Positions 16,640-26,500 of a stretch of DNA of 64,000 nt are shown here, one piece after another. The position numbers and the translations under genes are program-made. Below the pieces are notes generated by a model that was not told where the DNA came from, made no database searches, and saw only the letters and a list, made by a program, of their open reading frames with translations. Numbering within the stretch: the first letter of the stretch is position 1; each line of letters begins with the position of its first letter. This DNA is from Nocardioides anomalus. GTDB taxonomy: Bacteria > Actinomycetota > Actinomycetes > Propionibacteriales > Nocardioidaceae. The DNA lies in the NCBI RefSeq assembly GCF_011046535.1, contig NZ_CP049257.1, positions 3,534,001 to 3,598,000 of the forward strand. The letters run 5' to 3'.

Positions 16640-19600
16640 CTAGGCCACCGTGACCTGGCGGGTCACCGTGGTCGTCCTCCCCCAGTTGTCGGTCACCGTC
16701 AACGTGATGGTGTAGCCACCAGCCGCCGCGTAGAGGTGGGCCGCCGGGCTCGCTCCGGTCGAGACCGCCGTCCCGTCGCCCCAGTTCCACGAGTAGCTGC
16801 GGATGCCGCCGTCGGCATCGCTGGTGCCGGTGCTGTTGACCGCGCAACTGCGCGCGTTGCACGTGGTGGTGAAGGTCGCCGTCGGGGGGTTGTTGCCCGC
16901 GGGCTCGGCGAGCGTGGTCACCGCGAAGGTCACCGGGTCACTGGCCCGTCCCCACTTGTCCAGCACCGTGAGGGTGACGGTGTAGGTGCCAGCCGTGTTG
17001 TACACGTGCGACTGGCTCGCCGTCGTTCCCGTGGTGTCGGGAGTTCCGTCGTCCCACCTCCACACGTAGTTGCGGACACCGTCACCAGCCGCAGTGTCGG
17101 GGTCGCTGCTCCCCACGCCGCTCATCGCGCACGTGGTGAAGGTGGTGCAGCTTCCCGAGGCGATCACCGCGGTCGGCTTCGTGTTGGTCACCGGCTCTGT
17201 GATGTTCACCGTCTGGGTCGAGCTGGCTGCCTTGCCCCAGACATCGGTCACCGTGAGGGTCACCGCGTAGCTGCCCGGAGTGTTGTAGGTGCGCGATGGA
17301 GCCGTCGACGTGCTGGTCCCACCGTCACCGAAGCTCCACGCGTACCGCAGCGCATCGCCCTGGGCGTCCGTCGTGCCAGCACTGTTGAACTGACAGGTCG
17401 TGAACGACGTGCAGCTCGCGGTGAAGGTGACGCTGGGTGCCGTGTTGCCCGCCGGCTCGGTGAGGCTGACCGCACGGGTCGTCGAGGCGGCCTTGCCCCA
17501 GCCGTCGGTGGTCGTCAGCGTGATCGTGTAGCTCCCGGACGCCGCATAGACGTGCGCGGCCGGCGAGGCTCCGGTGCTCGGCGTCGTCCCGTCCCCCCAG
17601 TTCCACGAGTAGGTGATCGTGTCACCGGCATTCGGGTCCACCGTGCCCTGGCTGCTCACCGAGCAGGTGAGGCCTTGGCAGCTCTGCACGAAGGTGGGGG
17701 CCGGAGCGGAGTTCCCTGTGGGCTCGGCGATCGTCACGTTCTGCGGCGCCGAGGCGACCGACACCTGCCACTCGTCCTTGACCGTCAGGGTCACGGGGAA
17801 GGTGCCGGGAGCGGTGAAGGTCTTCGTCGGCAGCGGTCCCGAGGCCGAGCCCTGCGTCCCGAAGCTCCACGAGTAGGTCAGCGAGGTCGGGTTCTCGTCG
17901 GTCGAGGCCCGGCCGTCGAACTCGCACACGTTCTGGTTGCAGGTGTAGGTGAAGCTCGGCACCGGAGGGCTGTTCGTCGGCTGGTTGACGACGACGCCGT
18001 CCGAGATCTTCTCGGTGCCCACCTGGTTGTGCACGTCGACCGGGCGGACTCGGACCGAGTAGGTCCCCGCCGGGATCACGGGCGTGGTGTAGGAGTAGTT
18101 CGAACCAGTGCTCCCGGGGCTGTTGAGGAACGCCGTGCGGTAGCTCGCCGCGGTGCTGGTGAAGGTCCCGTTGGAGCCCATCCACTGCCCGGCGCTGTTG
18201 ACGACCCCGACCTGGACGCTGGCGATGCTGGCGCTGTTGTCCGGAGCGTCCTCCGCCCGGCCGTTGACCACGATCTTGCCGTCGTTGAAGACGGCGCCGG
18301 CCCCGGGCTGCGCGAGGGTCTCGTTGAGGGTCGGCGGGCCGTCGTTCGGGTAGACCGCGTAGCTCGCGGTGGCGGCGCTCGGGTCCTGCTGGTTGCGGGT
18401 GTCGTAGGCCAGCGCGGTGAACCGCCAGTCACCCCCGGTGGGCAACGTGATCGACGGCAGTGACCAGGTGGTCGCGGTGCCGTTCGGCGTGCCGAGCGTG
18501 GCGTCACGCCAGGCGACCGTCGTGCTCATGGTGCCGTTGGCCTGCAGGTAGCGGCCGCTCTCGCGGTCCTGGAGCGACACCTTCACGCTGGTCACACCGA
18601 TGTCGTCGGTGGCCGCACCGGAGAGGGCGATCGTGAGTGACTTGTCGGTCGGGGCGGTGAAGGCCATCGTCGCGTTCGGCGCGAGGTCTCCGGCGTACTG
18701 AGCGTTCACCGTCAGCCGACCCTGGTTCGTCGACGAGGTGGTGAGCTCCTCGTCGTCGTTGGCGCGAACCGTGAACGAGTACGTGCCCGGCGTCAGGTTG
18801 AAGGGCGTGGTGTAGGTCCAGTTGTAGTTGGACCCGTTGATGTCGACGGGTGAGATGCGGCACTGGCCGGCCTGGATGCCCGAACCCCACGTGCAGTCGC
18901 TTCCCAGGGCCTCTCCGGTGCTGGTGTTGCGCAGGGAGATCTGCACGTCGCGCAACCCCTCATCGTCCGAGGCGGTGCCGGAGAACGTCATGCGCCCACC
19001 CGGCTCGACCGTGACCGCAGGCACCGCGAACGGTGGCGTCATCGGAGCCGGCTGCTCGATGGTGACCGAGGGGGCCACGGCGTTCGGGTCGATCCGCCAC
19101 GTGCGGGTGGCTGCTCGGAGATCGGACTGGCCTGCGGTGTCCACGGCGTTGGCGCCGACCATCCACTCGCCGTCGTGCGGGAGCGTGACGTCGTAGGACC
19201 ACGTTGCGCTGGTGGCGCCGATGACGTCGGGCTGGCCGCGGAAGGAGTTGTAGATGTCGTCGACGGTGCCGTCGCTCTGCAGGTAGCGACCCTGAGCATC
19301 ACGGAAGTAGAACGTGATCGAGTTGATGCCCTTGTCGTCGGTCGCCGTCCCGGTGATGGTGAAGGTCGACGACGTCAGGATGCTGTTGCTCGGTCCTGTG
19401 ATGGCGGTGCTCGGCGTCTGGTCGTCGATGCTGAACGACTCGAACTTCTTGGTCGCCGACGTGCTGTCCCCCGTGCCTCCGGTGGCTGCGGTGAACGCCT
19501 GCGCCGTGACGATGAGGTTCCGGTTGGAGGAGATGGTCGCCGGGATGCTCCAGGTGCGAGTGGTTCCCGTGCCCGAGAGCGTGGCGTTCAGGGTGTTGCT

Positions 19601-22144
19601 GGTGTTCCCGAACGTCGTGAACGCGGTGCCGTTGTCCTGCAGGTACTGACCGCTGTTGCGGTCACGGACCGACACCTGGACCCGACCGACCGAGCCGGTC
19701 GCGACCCGCGCCGTTCCGGTGATGTCGAAGGGGACGTTGTTGGTCACGACACGACCCTCGATCGGGGTCGTGATCGTGGTGTCGGGCAACGCAGCTGGGG
19801 AGACCACGCTGTTGAGGTCGTAGAACGCGACGCGCCCAGTGCGGACCCCACCCTGCTGCATGCCGTCACCACCGATGAACAGACCGCGGGACGTGGCCTC
19901 CATGGCCTTGTTGCCCTCGTAGGAGTTCGAGCCCTCGAGCGGGTTCCACTCGGCCGCCCGGCCGGTGGCGGGGTCGAGGGCCGCGAGGTGGTCTCGCCGG
20001 ACGACCGCGTCGCCCAGTCCGTAGCCGGCAAGGCCCTGGCCCGTGCCGTAGCCCACGTTCTCCAGGCCCGGGTAGCAGGGCTCGGTCGGGCACGACTCCG
20101 GCGACTCCACGAACTGGAAGTGACCGCCGACGTACACCGCCTTCTCGGTGATCGCCACCGAGTAGATGCTGTCGAACTGACGCTCGATCCACACCGGCTG
20201 GACGTCGTCGTTCTGCAGGGAGGCCTGGTCGAGGTCGTACCGCACCGCGGTGTCGCTGATCGGCGGGGCGTCACCGCCCGAGCCGCTGGAGACCACGAAG
20301 TAGGAGTCATCAGGAGCGATGTCCGCGCAGCAGATGCGCGTGACGCCGCCGACCCGCGACAGGTTCTCGTCCCAGAGCCGGGCGCGCCACGGGAGGAGCT
20401 GCTTGCTGGCGGTGTCGATGATCGCCATCCCCAGCCGGTCCTGGCCGTCGACCTGTCGGCCGGTGTGGACGACGAGCAGCTTGCTGTTGTCGTGGGTCAG
20501 CTTGAGCTGCGGGACGCCGAGCTGGCCATTGGTGCCGATGCCGCCGGAGAGGTTGTTGTCGAACGCCGTGTCGACGACACCGGACGCGGCGTCGACGGCT
20601 GCGAGACCGGTCTTCTGGACACCGTTGATGCGGGTGAAGCGGCCGCCGACGTAGAGCGTGGAGTTGGTCGCCGCCAAGGACTGGACCTGGTTGTTGGTGC
20701 TGTTGGTGAAGCCGAACGTCGTCAACGGCGCACCTGTGGTCAGGTTGAGGCTGGCCACCTTCTGCTTGGCCACACCGTTGACGGTGTTGAACGATCCGGC
20801 CACGAAGAGCTTGGTCCCGTCAGGGCTGGCCTCGACCGCCGCGACACCGCCGTTGAAGGTGGGACGGAACTGCGCGTCGACCAGACCGGTCTGGTAGTTG
20901 TAGCTCGCGAGACCTGCCTGGTTGTACGTCGTGGTGTTCGTGCCGTTGTTGTTCTGGATCGACGTGAAGTTCCCGGCGATGAAGACACGGTTGAGCTGCG
21001 GGACGACCTCGATGTCCCAGATCTCGCCGGTGCTGATGCGCGGCATGTTGTTGCGGGGCACGTCGGGCACGAGCCGCGTGTGGCCCGGGACGGGCTGGGT
21101 CCCGCCGGTCGGCGCGCTGATGACCGGGCTCGCCGTGCGGGTGGCCGGCGCGGACGCCAGGCCCTGGTTGTCCGTGACGATCAGCGTGACGGTCTTGGCG
21201 CCGCCTGAGGTGTAGGTGTGCGTCGTCGTGACGCCGGTGCCGGTGGTGCCGTCACCGAAGTCCCAGGCGTACGACGCGATGCTCCCGGGCGGGGTGTCGC
21301 TCGACGCGGAGCCGTCCACCGTGCAGGTGGCTGTCGGGCAGCTGACAGCGAACGACGCCACGGGGGCCACGTTCGGGCTGGCGGCCTCGTCGGGCTGGAG
21401 CACGATGCTCCACATGGTCGCCTTGGCGGTGGAGCCGTCACTGGTCGCGGTCACGCCGGCGGCTGCTCCCGCGGTGGCGCCGACACCGGGGTCGGACGCG
21501 ACAGCGGTGATCCGACCGGTCCCCGTGCCGACCGCAACGCTGCGGCGGGTCTGAGCGCTGGGGAGAGTCCAGGTCGTCGTGGTCGAGGACTTGTCGGCCC
21601 AGTACGACACGACGTAGGAGCCGGTGGCCGCGACGTTGGCGCCGGGGGTCGTGTGGGCGGCGCGGTTGGTGGTCTCGGCCGCCGAGGCGAAGGTCGCGAC
21701 CGGGTCAGCACCGGTGCCGTCGTACGCGAGGAGGTTGAGTGTGCCCTTGACGGTCTGCGGGAAGGTCAGGGCCGCGTTGCGGCCGGCGTCGTTCGCCACC
21801 GCCACCTTGCTGTAGAACGACGTCTCGGTGTCGTTGCCGGAGAGCCGGCGGCCTTCGAGCGTCCACCCCGCCGGGGCGGTCGTGCCGGAGGACACCGCCA
21901 CGTTGGTGGTGACGAACAGCAACAGCCCGTCGCCCTCACGGACTGACGAGGGGATCACGGCGCGGGCCGTCGTCTGGTTGAAGGCGACCTCCGCGGAAGC
22001 GCGGAACGTGATGACGTCCGCGGCGGTGGCCGGAGAGGCGGCCGCCACCCCGAGCACGGCAAGGAGGCACGCCACCAGGCTTCCGACTGCTGTCACCACC
22101 GCAGTGCTGAGCCCCTGGGACACCCGCGCTCGCGAACCGTTCAT
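16640..22144 (-). CDS. Giant secreted PKD/beta-propeller surface protein
   Basis: 1834 residues. The signal peptide is about residues 1-42 (VVTAVGSLVACLLAVLGVAAA). Residues 43-255 are a domain also found twice in the protein at 23509 (hallmark VVSYWADKSSTTTTWTLP). A PKD domain (YAWDFGDGTTG) follows at about 257-335, then a beta-propeller-like region at about 356-785 (EIWDIEVVPQLNRVFIAGNF, LFVAGSFNTVNG, YVGGRFTRINGV). Next come five Ig-like units at about 785-1390, four of which share a G(R/Q)Y/WLQxxGT-type loop. About five PKD domains close the protein at 1395-1834. There is no LPXTG or membrane anchor. Thr/Ser-rich composition and Asn-rich stretches fit a secreted matrix or adhesin protein. 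It is followed by a strong terminator, and a regulon palindrome lies upstream. Confidence 0.85.
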   Translation of the reverse strand: MNGSRARVSQGLSTAVVTAVGSLVACLLAVLGVAAASPATAADVITFRASAEVAFNQTTARAVIPSSVREGDGLLLFVTTNVAVSSGTTAPAGWTLEGRRLSGNDTETSFYSKVAVANDAGRNAALTFPQTVKGTLNLLAYDGTGADPVATFASAAETTNRAAHTTPGANVAATGSYVVSYWADKSSTTTTWTLPSAQTRRSVAVGTGTGRITAVASDPGVGATAGAAAGVTATSDGSTAKATMWSIVLQPDEAASPNVAPVASFAVSCPTATCTVDGSASSDTPPGSIASYAWDFGDGTTGTGVTTTHTYTSGGAKTVTLIVTDNQGLASAPATRTASPVISAPTGGTQPVPGHTRLVPDVPRNNMPRISTGEIWDIEVVPQLNRVFIAGNFTSIQNNNGTNTTTYNQAGLASYNYQTGLVDAQFRPTFNGGVAAVEASPDGTKLFVAGSFNTVNGVAKQKVASLNLTTGAPLTTFGFTNSTNNQVQSLAATNSTLYVGGRFTRINGVQKTGLAAVDAASGVVDTAFDNNLSGGIGTNGQLGVPQLKLTHDNSKLLVVHTGRQVDGQDRLGMAIIDTASKQLLPWRARLWDENLSRVGGVTRICCADIAPDDSYFVVSSGSGGDAPPISDTAVRYDLDQASLQNDDVQPVWIERQFDSIYSVAITEKAVYVGGHFQFVESPESCPTEPCYPGLENVGYGTGQGLAGYGLGDAVVRRDHLAALDPATGRAAEWNPLEGSNSYEGNKAMEATSRGLFIGGDGMQQGGVRTGRVAFYDLNSVVSPAALPDTTITTPIEGRVVTNNVPFDITGTARVATGSVGRVQVSVRDRNSGQYLQDNGTAFTTFGNTSNTLNATLSGTGTTRTWSIPATISSNRNLIVTAQAFTAATGGTGDSTSATKKFESFSIDDQTPSTAITGPSNSILTSSTFTITGTATDDKGINSITFYFRDAQGRYLQSDGTVDDIYNSFRGQPDVIGATSATWSYDVTLPHDGEWMVGANAVDTAGQSDLRAATRTWRIDPNAVAPSVTIEQPAPMTPPFAVPAVTVEPGGRMTFSGTASDDEGLRDVQISLRNTSTGEALGSDCTWGSGIQAGQCRISPVDINGSNYNWTYTTPFNLTPGTYSFTVRANDDEELTTSSTNQGRLTVNAQYAGDLAPNATMAFTAPTDKSLTIALSGAATDDIGVTSVKVSLQDRESGRYLQANGTMSTTVAWRDATLGTPNGTATTWSLPSITLPTGGDWRFTALAYDTRNQQDPSAATASYAVYPNDGPPTLNETLAQPGAGAVFNDGKIVVNGRAEDAPDNSASIASVQVGVVNSAGQWMGSNGTFTSTAASYRTAFLNSPGSTGSNYSYTTPVIPAGTYSVRVRPVDVHNQVGTEKISDGVVVNQPTNSPPVPSFTYTCNQNVCEFDGRASTDENPTSLTYSWSFGTQGSASGPLPTKTFTAPGTFPVTLTVKDEWQVSVASAPQNVTIAEPTGNSAPAPTFVQSCQGLTCSVSSQGTVDPNAGDTITYSWNWGDGTTPSTGASPAAHVYAASGSYTITLTTTDGWGKAASTTRAVSLTEPAGNTAPSVTFTASCTSFTTCQFNSAGTTDAQGDALRYAWSFGDGGTSTSTAPSRTYNTPGSYAVTLTVTDVWGKAASSTQTVNITEPVTNTKPTAVIASGSCTTFTTCAMSGVGSSDPDTAAGDGVRNYVWRWDDGTPDTTGTTASQSHVYNTAGTYTVTLTVLDKWGRASDPVTFAVTTLAEPAGNNPPTATFTTTCNARSCAVNSTGTSDADGGIRSYSWNWGDGTAVSTGASPAAHLYAAAGGYTITLTVTDNWGRTTTVTRQVTVA

Positions 22145-22256
22145 GCCTGCTCTCCCTCACATCGGCATGCGCCGAAACATCCGGGCCACGAACCTGTGGC
22201 CACAGTCCGCGAAAGTAGGGAGTGGGCAAGCGCCCGACCGGACGTCGCCGGAGGTA

Positions 22257-22272
22257 TCACCGAAATCGGTGA
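22257..22272. promoter_or_regulatory. Palindromic site 5 of the exopolysaccharide regulon
   Basis: TCACCGAAATCGGTGA, a 16-mer matching its own reverse complement at 14 positions. It lies between the divergent giant PKD gene (start 22144) and the TauE-like gene (start 22316). For the PKD gene, a TACTTT -10 candidate (minus strand, 22217-22212) would put the site centre near -60. Confidence 0.65.
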
Positions 22273-22315
22273 GCGCCCGGCCGGCACGCCGTCGAGCCGC
22301 GGCTGTCGCCGTCCC

Positions 22316-23366
22316 ATGGGGCTCGTGGACCACCTCCTGACCACCACCTTCGTCGCCGTGGTCGCCGCCGGCTTCTTCGTCGGCATCGTCGTCGGGTTGA
22401 CCGGGATGGGCGGCGGCGCGTTGATGACGCCTGCGCTCATCTTCCTGGGTGTCGGGGACGCCGCGTCGGTGGTGACCGCCGACCTGACGGCCGCGGCCGT
22501 CTACAAGACCGGAGGGGCGGTCGTCCACAAGAGGGAGGGATCACCAGACCTCCGGCTGGCCGGGTGGCTCGTCCTCGGGTCAGTGCCGATGGCGCTGCTC
22601 GGTCCGCACCTCGTCTACTGGCTGGCGCCGCCCGGCGAGCTCGACGAGGTGCTGAAGATGTCGATCGGGGTGGCGCTGCTGTTCGCCGCGGTCACGTACG
22701 CGCTGCGGCTCTACCTCAACCTGCGAGTGATGCGCTCGGGCCGCCACACCGAGGACGACCACCCCGCGGTACGGCCACTGCCCACCGTGCTGGTCGGCGC
22801 ACTGGGCGGTCTGCTCGTCGGAGTGACCAGCGTCGGTTCCGGCTCGGTGATCATGATCGCGCTGCTGTTGATCTACCCGGGCCTGTCGGCGATCCGCCTC
22901 GTCGGCACCGACCTGGTGCAGGCGGTTCCCCTGGTCTTCGCTGCCGCAGTCTCCAACATCGCCCTGCACGGGCTCGACTGGGCGATCCTCGTACCGCTCG
23001 TGCTCGGGTCGGTCCCGGGCACGGTTCTCGGGAGCACGATCGCGCCGCGCGTGCCGCAGTCGTTCGTCCGCCGTGGCATCGTGGTCGTGCTGACCATGTC
23101 GGGCGTGGCCCTGCTCGACAAGGCCGGGTGGGCACCCCTCGGCGCCGGCGAGGACGACACCCACCCGATGCTCGTCGCCGCCGTCGGGGTCGCCGTGCTC
23201 GTGCTGGTGCCGCTGGTGTGGGGCGTGCTGCGACGCTCGACCGGCCTGCCGGCCTTCGGCGCGTCGACGCCCGCCCAGGTCGAAGATCCTGCCTACCGCC
23301 CTGGCGGCTGGCGGGCCCCCCCGCCAGGAAGCGCTCAACAGGGTCGGCGCCCCGACTCCCCAATAG
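22316..23366 (+). CDS. TauE/SafE family exporter (C-terminal frame uncertain at a C7 run)
   Basis: It starts at ATG 22316 (MGLVDHLLTTT). It has about eight membrane helices with the TauE/SafE two-repeat pattern: GLTGMGGGALMTPALIF in the first half and VGVTSVGSGSVIMIALLLI in the second. The family exports sulfite, sulfoacetate or other organosulfur anions in characterised members. Read literally, the frame runs to 23830, overlapping the next gene by over 300 bp. Removing one C from the C7 run 23316-23322 gives a stop at 23364-23366 and about 350 residues, the usual family length, so that end is used here. A sulfur anion exporter would fit the sulfotransferases nearby. Confidence 0.7.
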
Positions 23367-23371
23367 AGGGG
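23356..23371. promoter_or_regulatory. Palindromic site 6 of the exopolysaccharide regulon
   Basis: CTCCCCAATAGAGGGG, closest to site 9 (TACCCCAATTGAGGTA). It is 138 bp before the PKD/propeller gene at 23509. A TAGAGG -10 candidate (23424-23429) with TTG-type -35 sequences lies between. If the TauE-like gene is frame-corrected, its stop codon falls inside this site. Confidence 0.55.
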
Positions 23372-23508
23372 ACCGCAGGACCGGGACCGTCACACGGCGG
23401 TCGCACTGGTCTTGCCTTGACCGTAGAGGTGCCGCACGCCTGCGGTGCCTGTTCGGGCACCGGGACCACCGCGTGGCGGCGGTTCCGGGCGGAACCAAGG
23501 AGACCCCC

Positions 23509-26500
23509 GTGCGTCCACGCCGGCTACTCACGCTGCTCTCGGGAATCGCACTCGCCGTACCGACCGCGGTGCTCGTCGCACCCTCTGCCCAGGCCGCCGC
23601 CCCCGTCGCTGCAGCGGCGGCGGTCGCGGGGCCGACGGCCAGCCGCATGCCCGGCGAGGTGCCGACGACCAAGACACCGTGGGTGCGCGACGGAGAGGTC
23701 ACCAAGATCGTCCAGGTCGGCGACAAGATGGTGGCCGGCGGGCTCTTCACGCAGGTGCAGGACCCGCGCAACGGCACGGCGTACAGCCGGCAGAACCTCT
23801 TCGTCTTCGACGCAGCGACCGGGTTGGTGAGCCAGACCTTCAACCCGACGGTGGACGGCCAGGTCCAGCAACTGCTGCCTGGACCGACGCCAGACACCGT
23901 CTACGTCGCGGGCGACTTCACGAAGATCAACGGCAAGGGCCCGAACCACCTCCAGCTGCTCAACGTCAACACCGGACAAGCCGTCACGTCGTTCAAGGCC
24001 CCCTCGACCAGCGGCGGCATCGAGACGATGGAGCTCCTGCCCGGCAACCGCCTGTTCATCGGTGGCTTCTTCACCAAGATCGCCGGCGCCAACCACGGCC
24101 AACTGGCCACGCTCAACGCCACCACGGGCGCGCTCGACCCCTTCATGGACCTCACGGTCGCCCAGAACCACAACACGGGGACCGGCGCGAAGGCGCCGAT
24201 CGGACCACGTGAATCGGGGCTCACCCCCAGCGGCGACCGGATGGTCGTCGTCGGCAACTTCCGCACGGTGGACGGCCTGTCGCGCGACCAGATCGTGATG
24301 ATCGACCTCTCCGGACCGACGGCCACGGTGTCGACGGACTGGTACACGACCGCCTACACGCCGATCTGTTCGCCGAACGCCTTCGACAGCTACATGCGCG
24401 ACGTCGAGATGTCGCCCGACGGGTCCTTCTTCGTGGTGGCCACCACCGGCGGCCCGCACACCGGCACGCTGTGCGACACCGCAGCACGCTTCGAGACCTA
24501 CGCGACGGGGACCTCCCTGACTCCCACCTGGACCAACACCTCGGGAGGCGACACGCTGTGGGGCGTCGAGGTGACCCAGGCCGCGGTCTACGTCGGCGGG
24601 CACAACCGCTGGATGAACAACCCCAGCGGATCGGACCGCGCCGCCCAGGGAGCAGTCCCGCGCCCCGGGCTCTCCGCGCTCGACCCGCAGTCCGGTGTCC
24701 CGCTGCGGTGGAACCCGGGCCGCAACCCACGCGGTGAGGCCGCCTACGAGATCTACGAGACCCAGACCGGCGTGTGGGTGCTGAGCGACACCGAGTTCAT
24801 CGGCGACAACCTCTACCAGCGACCACGCATCGCCTTCTTCCCCTACTCCGAGGGCTACGACACCGCGCCGACCACCACCGGTGCGCTCCCGGGCAACGTC
24901 TACGTCGGCGCCCCGCTCTCCGCCTCCAACGTCCTGTACCGCGTCAACGCCGGCGGACCTGCCGTCGCGTCGGTGGACAGTGGACCGGACTGGTCCGCGG
25001 ACAACACCACGACCAGCGCGTGGCACAACACGGGTAGCGCGACGGCGAGCCGGAGCGCTCTCACGTCCACGAGCCTGGTCAACGTGCCGGCCAGCACGCC
25101 GCTGGGGGTCTGGTCCTCGGAGCGGTACGACCCCTCCGGCGGCACCGACATGCAGTGGGCGTTCCCTGTGGCGGCCGGGTCGAGCGTCCAGGTGCGGCTC
25201 TACTTCGCGAGCCGCTCCACCTCGACGCGCCGCTTCAACGTGCTCGTCGACGGAGTCAGCAAGCTGGCCCTCTACGACCCCAACGTCGATCCCGGCGTCA
25301 ACAAGGGAACCGTGAAGTCGTTCGACCTCACCAGCGACGGCACCGTCAACATCGACTTCACCCGGTCGATCGGTGACCCCGAGATCAATGCGGTCGAGAT
25401 CGTCAACACCGCCGTCTCCGGCGCGACCGACGTCGCCAACGTCGTGCGGTTCGACGCGACGACGGTCACGGGCCAGGCGCTTGCGAGCACCCCCGGGTTC
25501 GACTGGGCGAACGTCCGCAACGCGGTGATGATCGGCCGGACCCTCTTCTACGGCCAGAGCGACGGGATGCTGTACCGCCGCAGCTTCGACGGCACCGCCT
25601 TCGGCCCGGCCAGCGCCGTGAACCCCTACCTCGACCCGCTCTGGAGCAGCGTCCTGACCGGAAGTGGCCCGGTCGGCCAGACCTATGCCGGGGTCCTGCC
25701 CACCTGGTACACCCAGTTGAGCTCGATCACCGGGATGTTCTACTCCGGTGGCCGCATCTACTACACGCGCAGCGGTCAGAACACGCTCTACTGGCGGTGG
25801 TTCGCGCCCGACAGCGGCGTGGTCGGCGGCGTCGAGTACACCGCCAGCGGTGGCAACATCGCGTGGAGCTCGACCCGTGGGATGTTCCTCGACGGCAGCA
25901 CGCTGTACGTCGTCAACGCGAGCAACGGTCAGCTGCTCAAGATCCCCTTCGTCGCCGGTGCTCCCAGCGGGGCCTCGTCGGTCGCGGACGCCACCACGGA
26001 CTGGCGAGGCCGAGCCGTCTTCCTCGCGTCGGTGCTGCCCAACACGGCGCCCACCGCGGCCTTCAGCGTGGACTGCGACGGGACGGTCTGCGACTTCGAC
26101 GCGTCGAGCTCGGGAGATGCCGACGGCACGGTCCAGTCCTTCGAGTGGAGCTTCAGCGACGGCGAGGGGGCCGGAGGGGTTGCGCCGCGCCACGACTTCC
26201 TCGCCTCGGGGACCTACACCGCGACCCTCACCGTCACCGATGACGGCGGGCTCTCGTCCTCGGTGACGCAACAGGTCGTCGTCACCAAGCCGAACGTCGC
26301 CCCGACCGCGTCCTTCACCGTCGGCTGCGACTACCTGGTGTGCACCTTCGACGCCTCGGGCTCGGACGACGAGGACGGCACCGTCGAGACCTACGCCTGG
26401 GACTTCGGCGACGGGACGACGGACTCGGGGACGACCGCCCAACACGCCTTCGCCGGCCCTGGCTCCTACGCGGTGACGCTCACCGTCACCGACGACGCCC

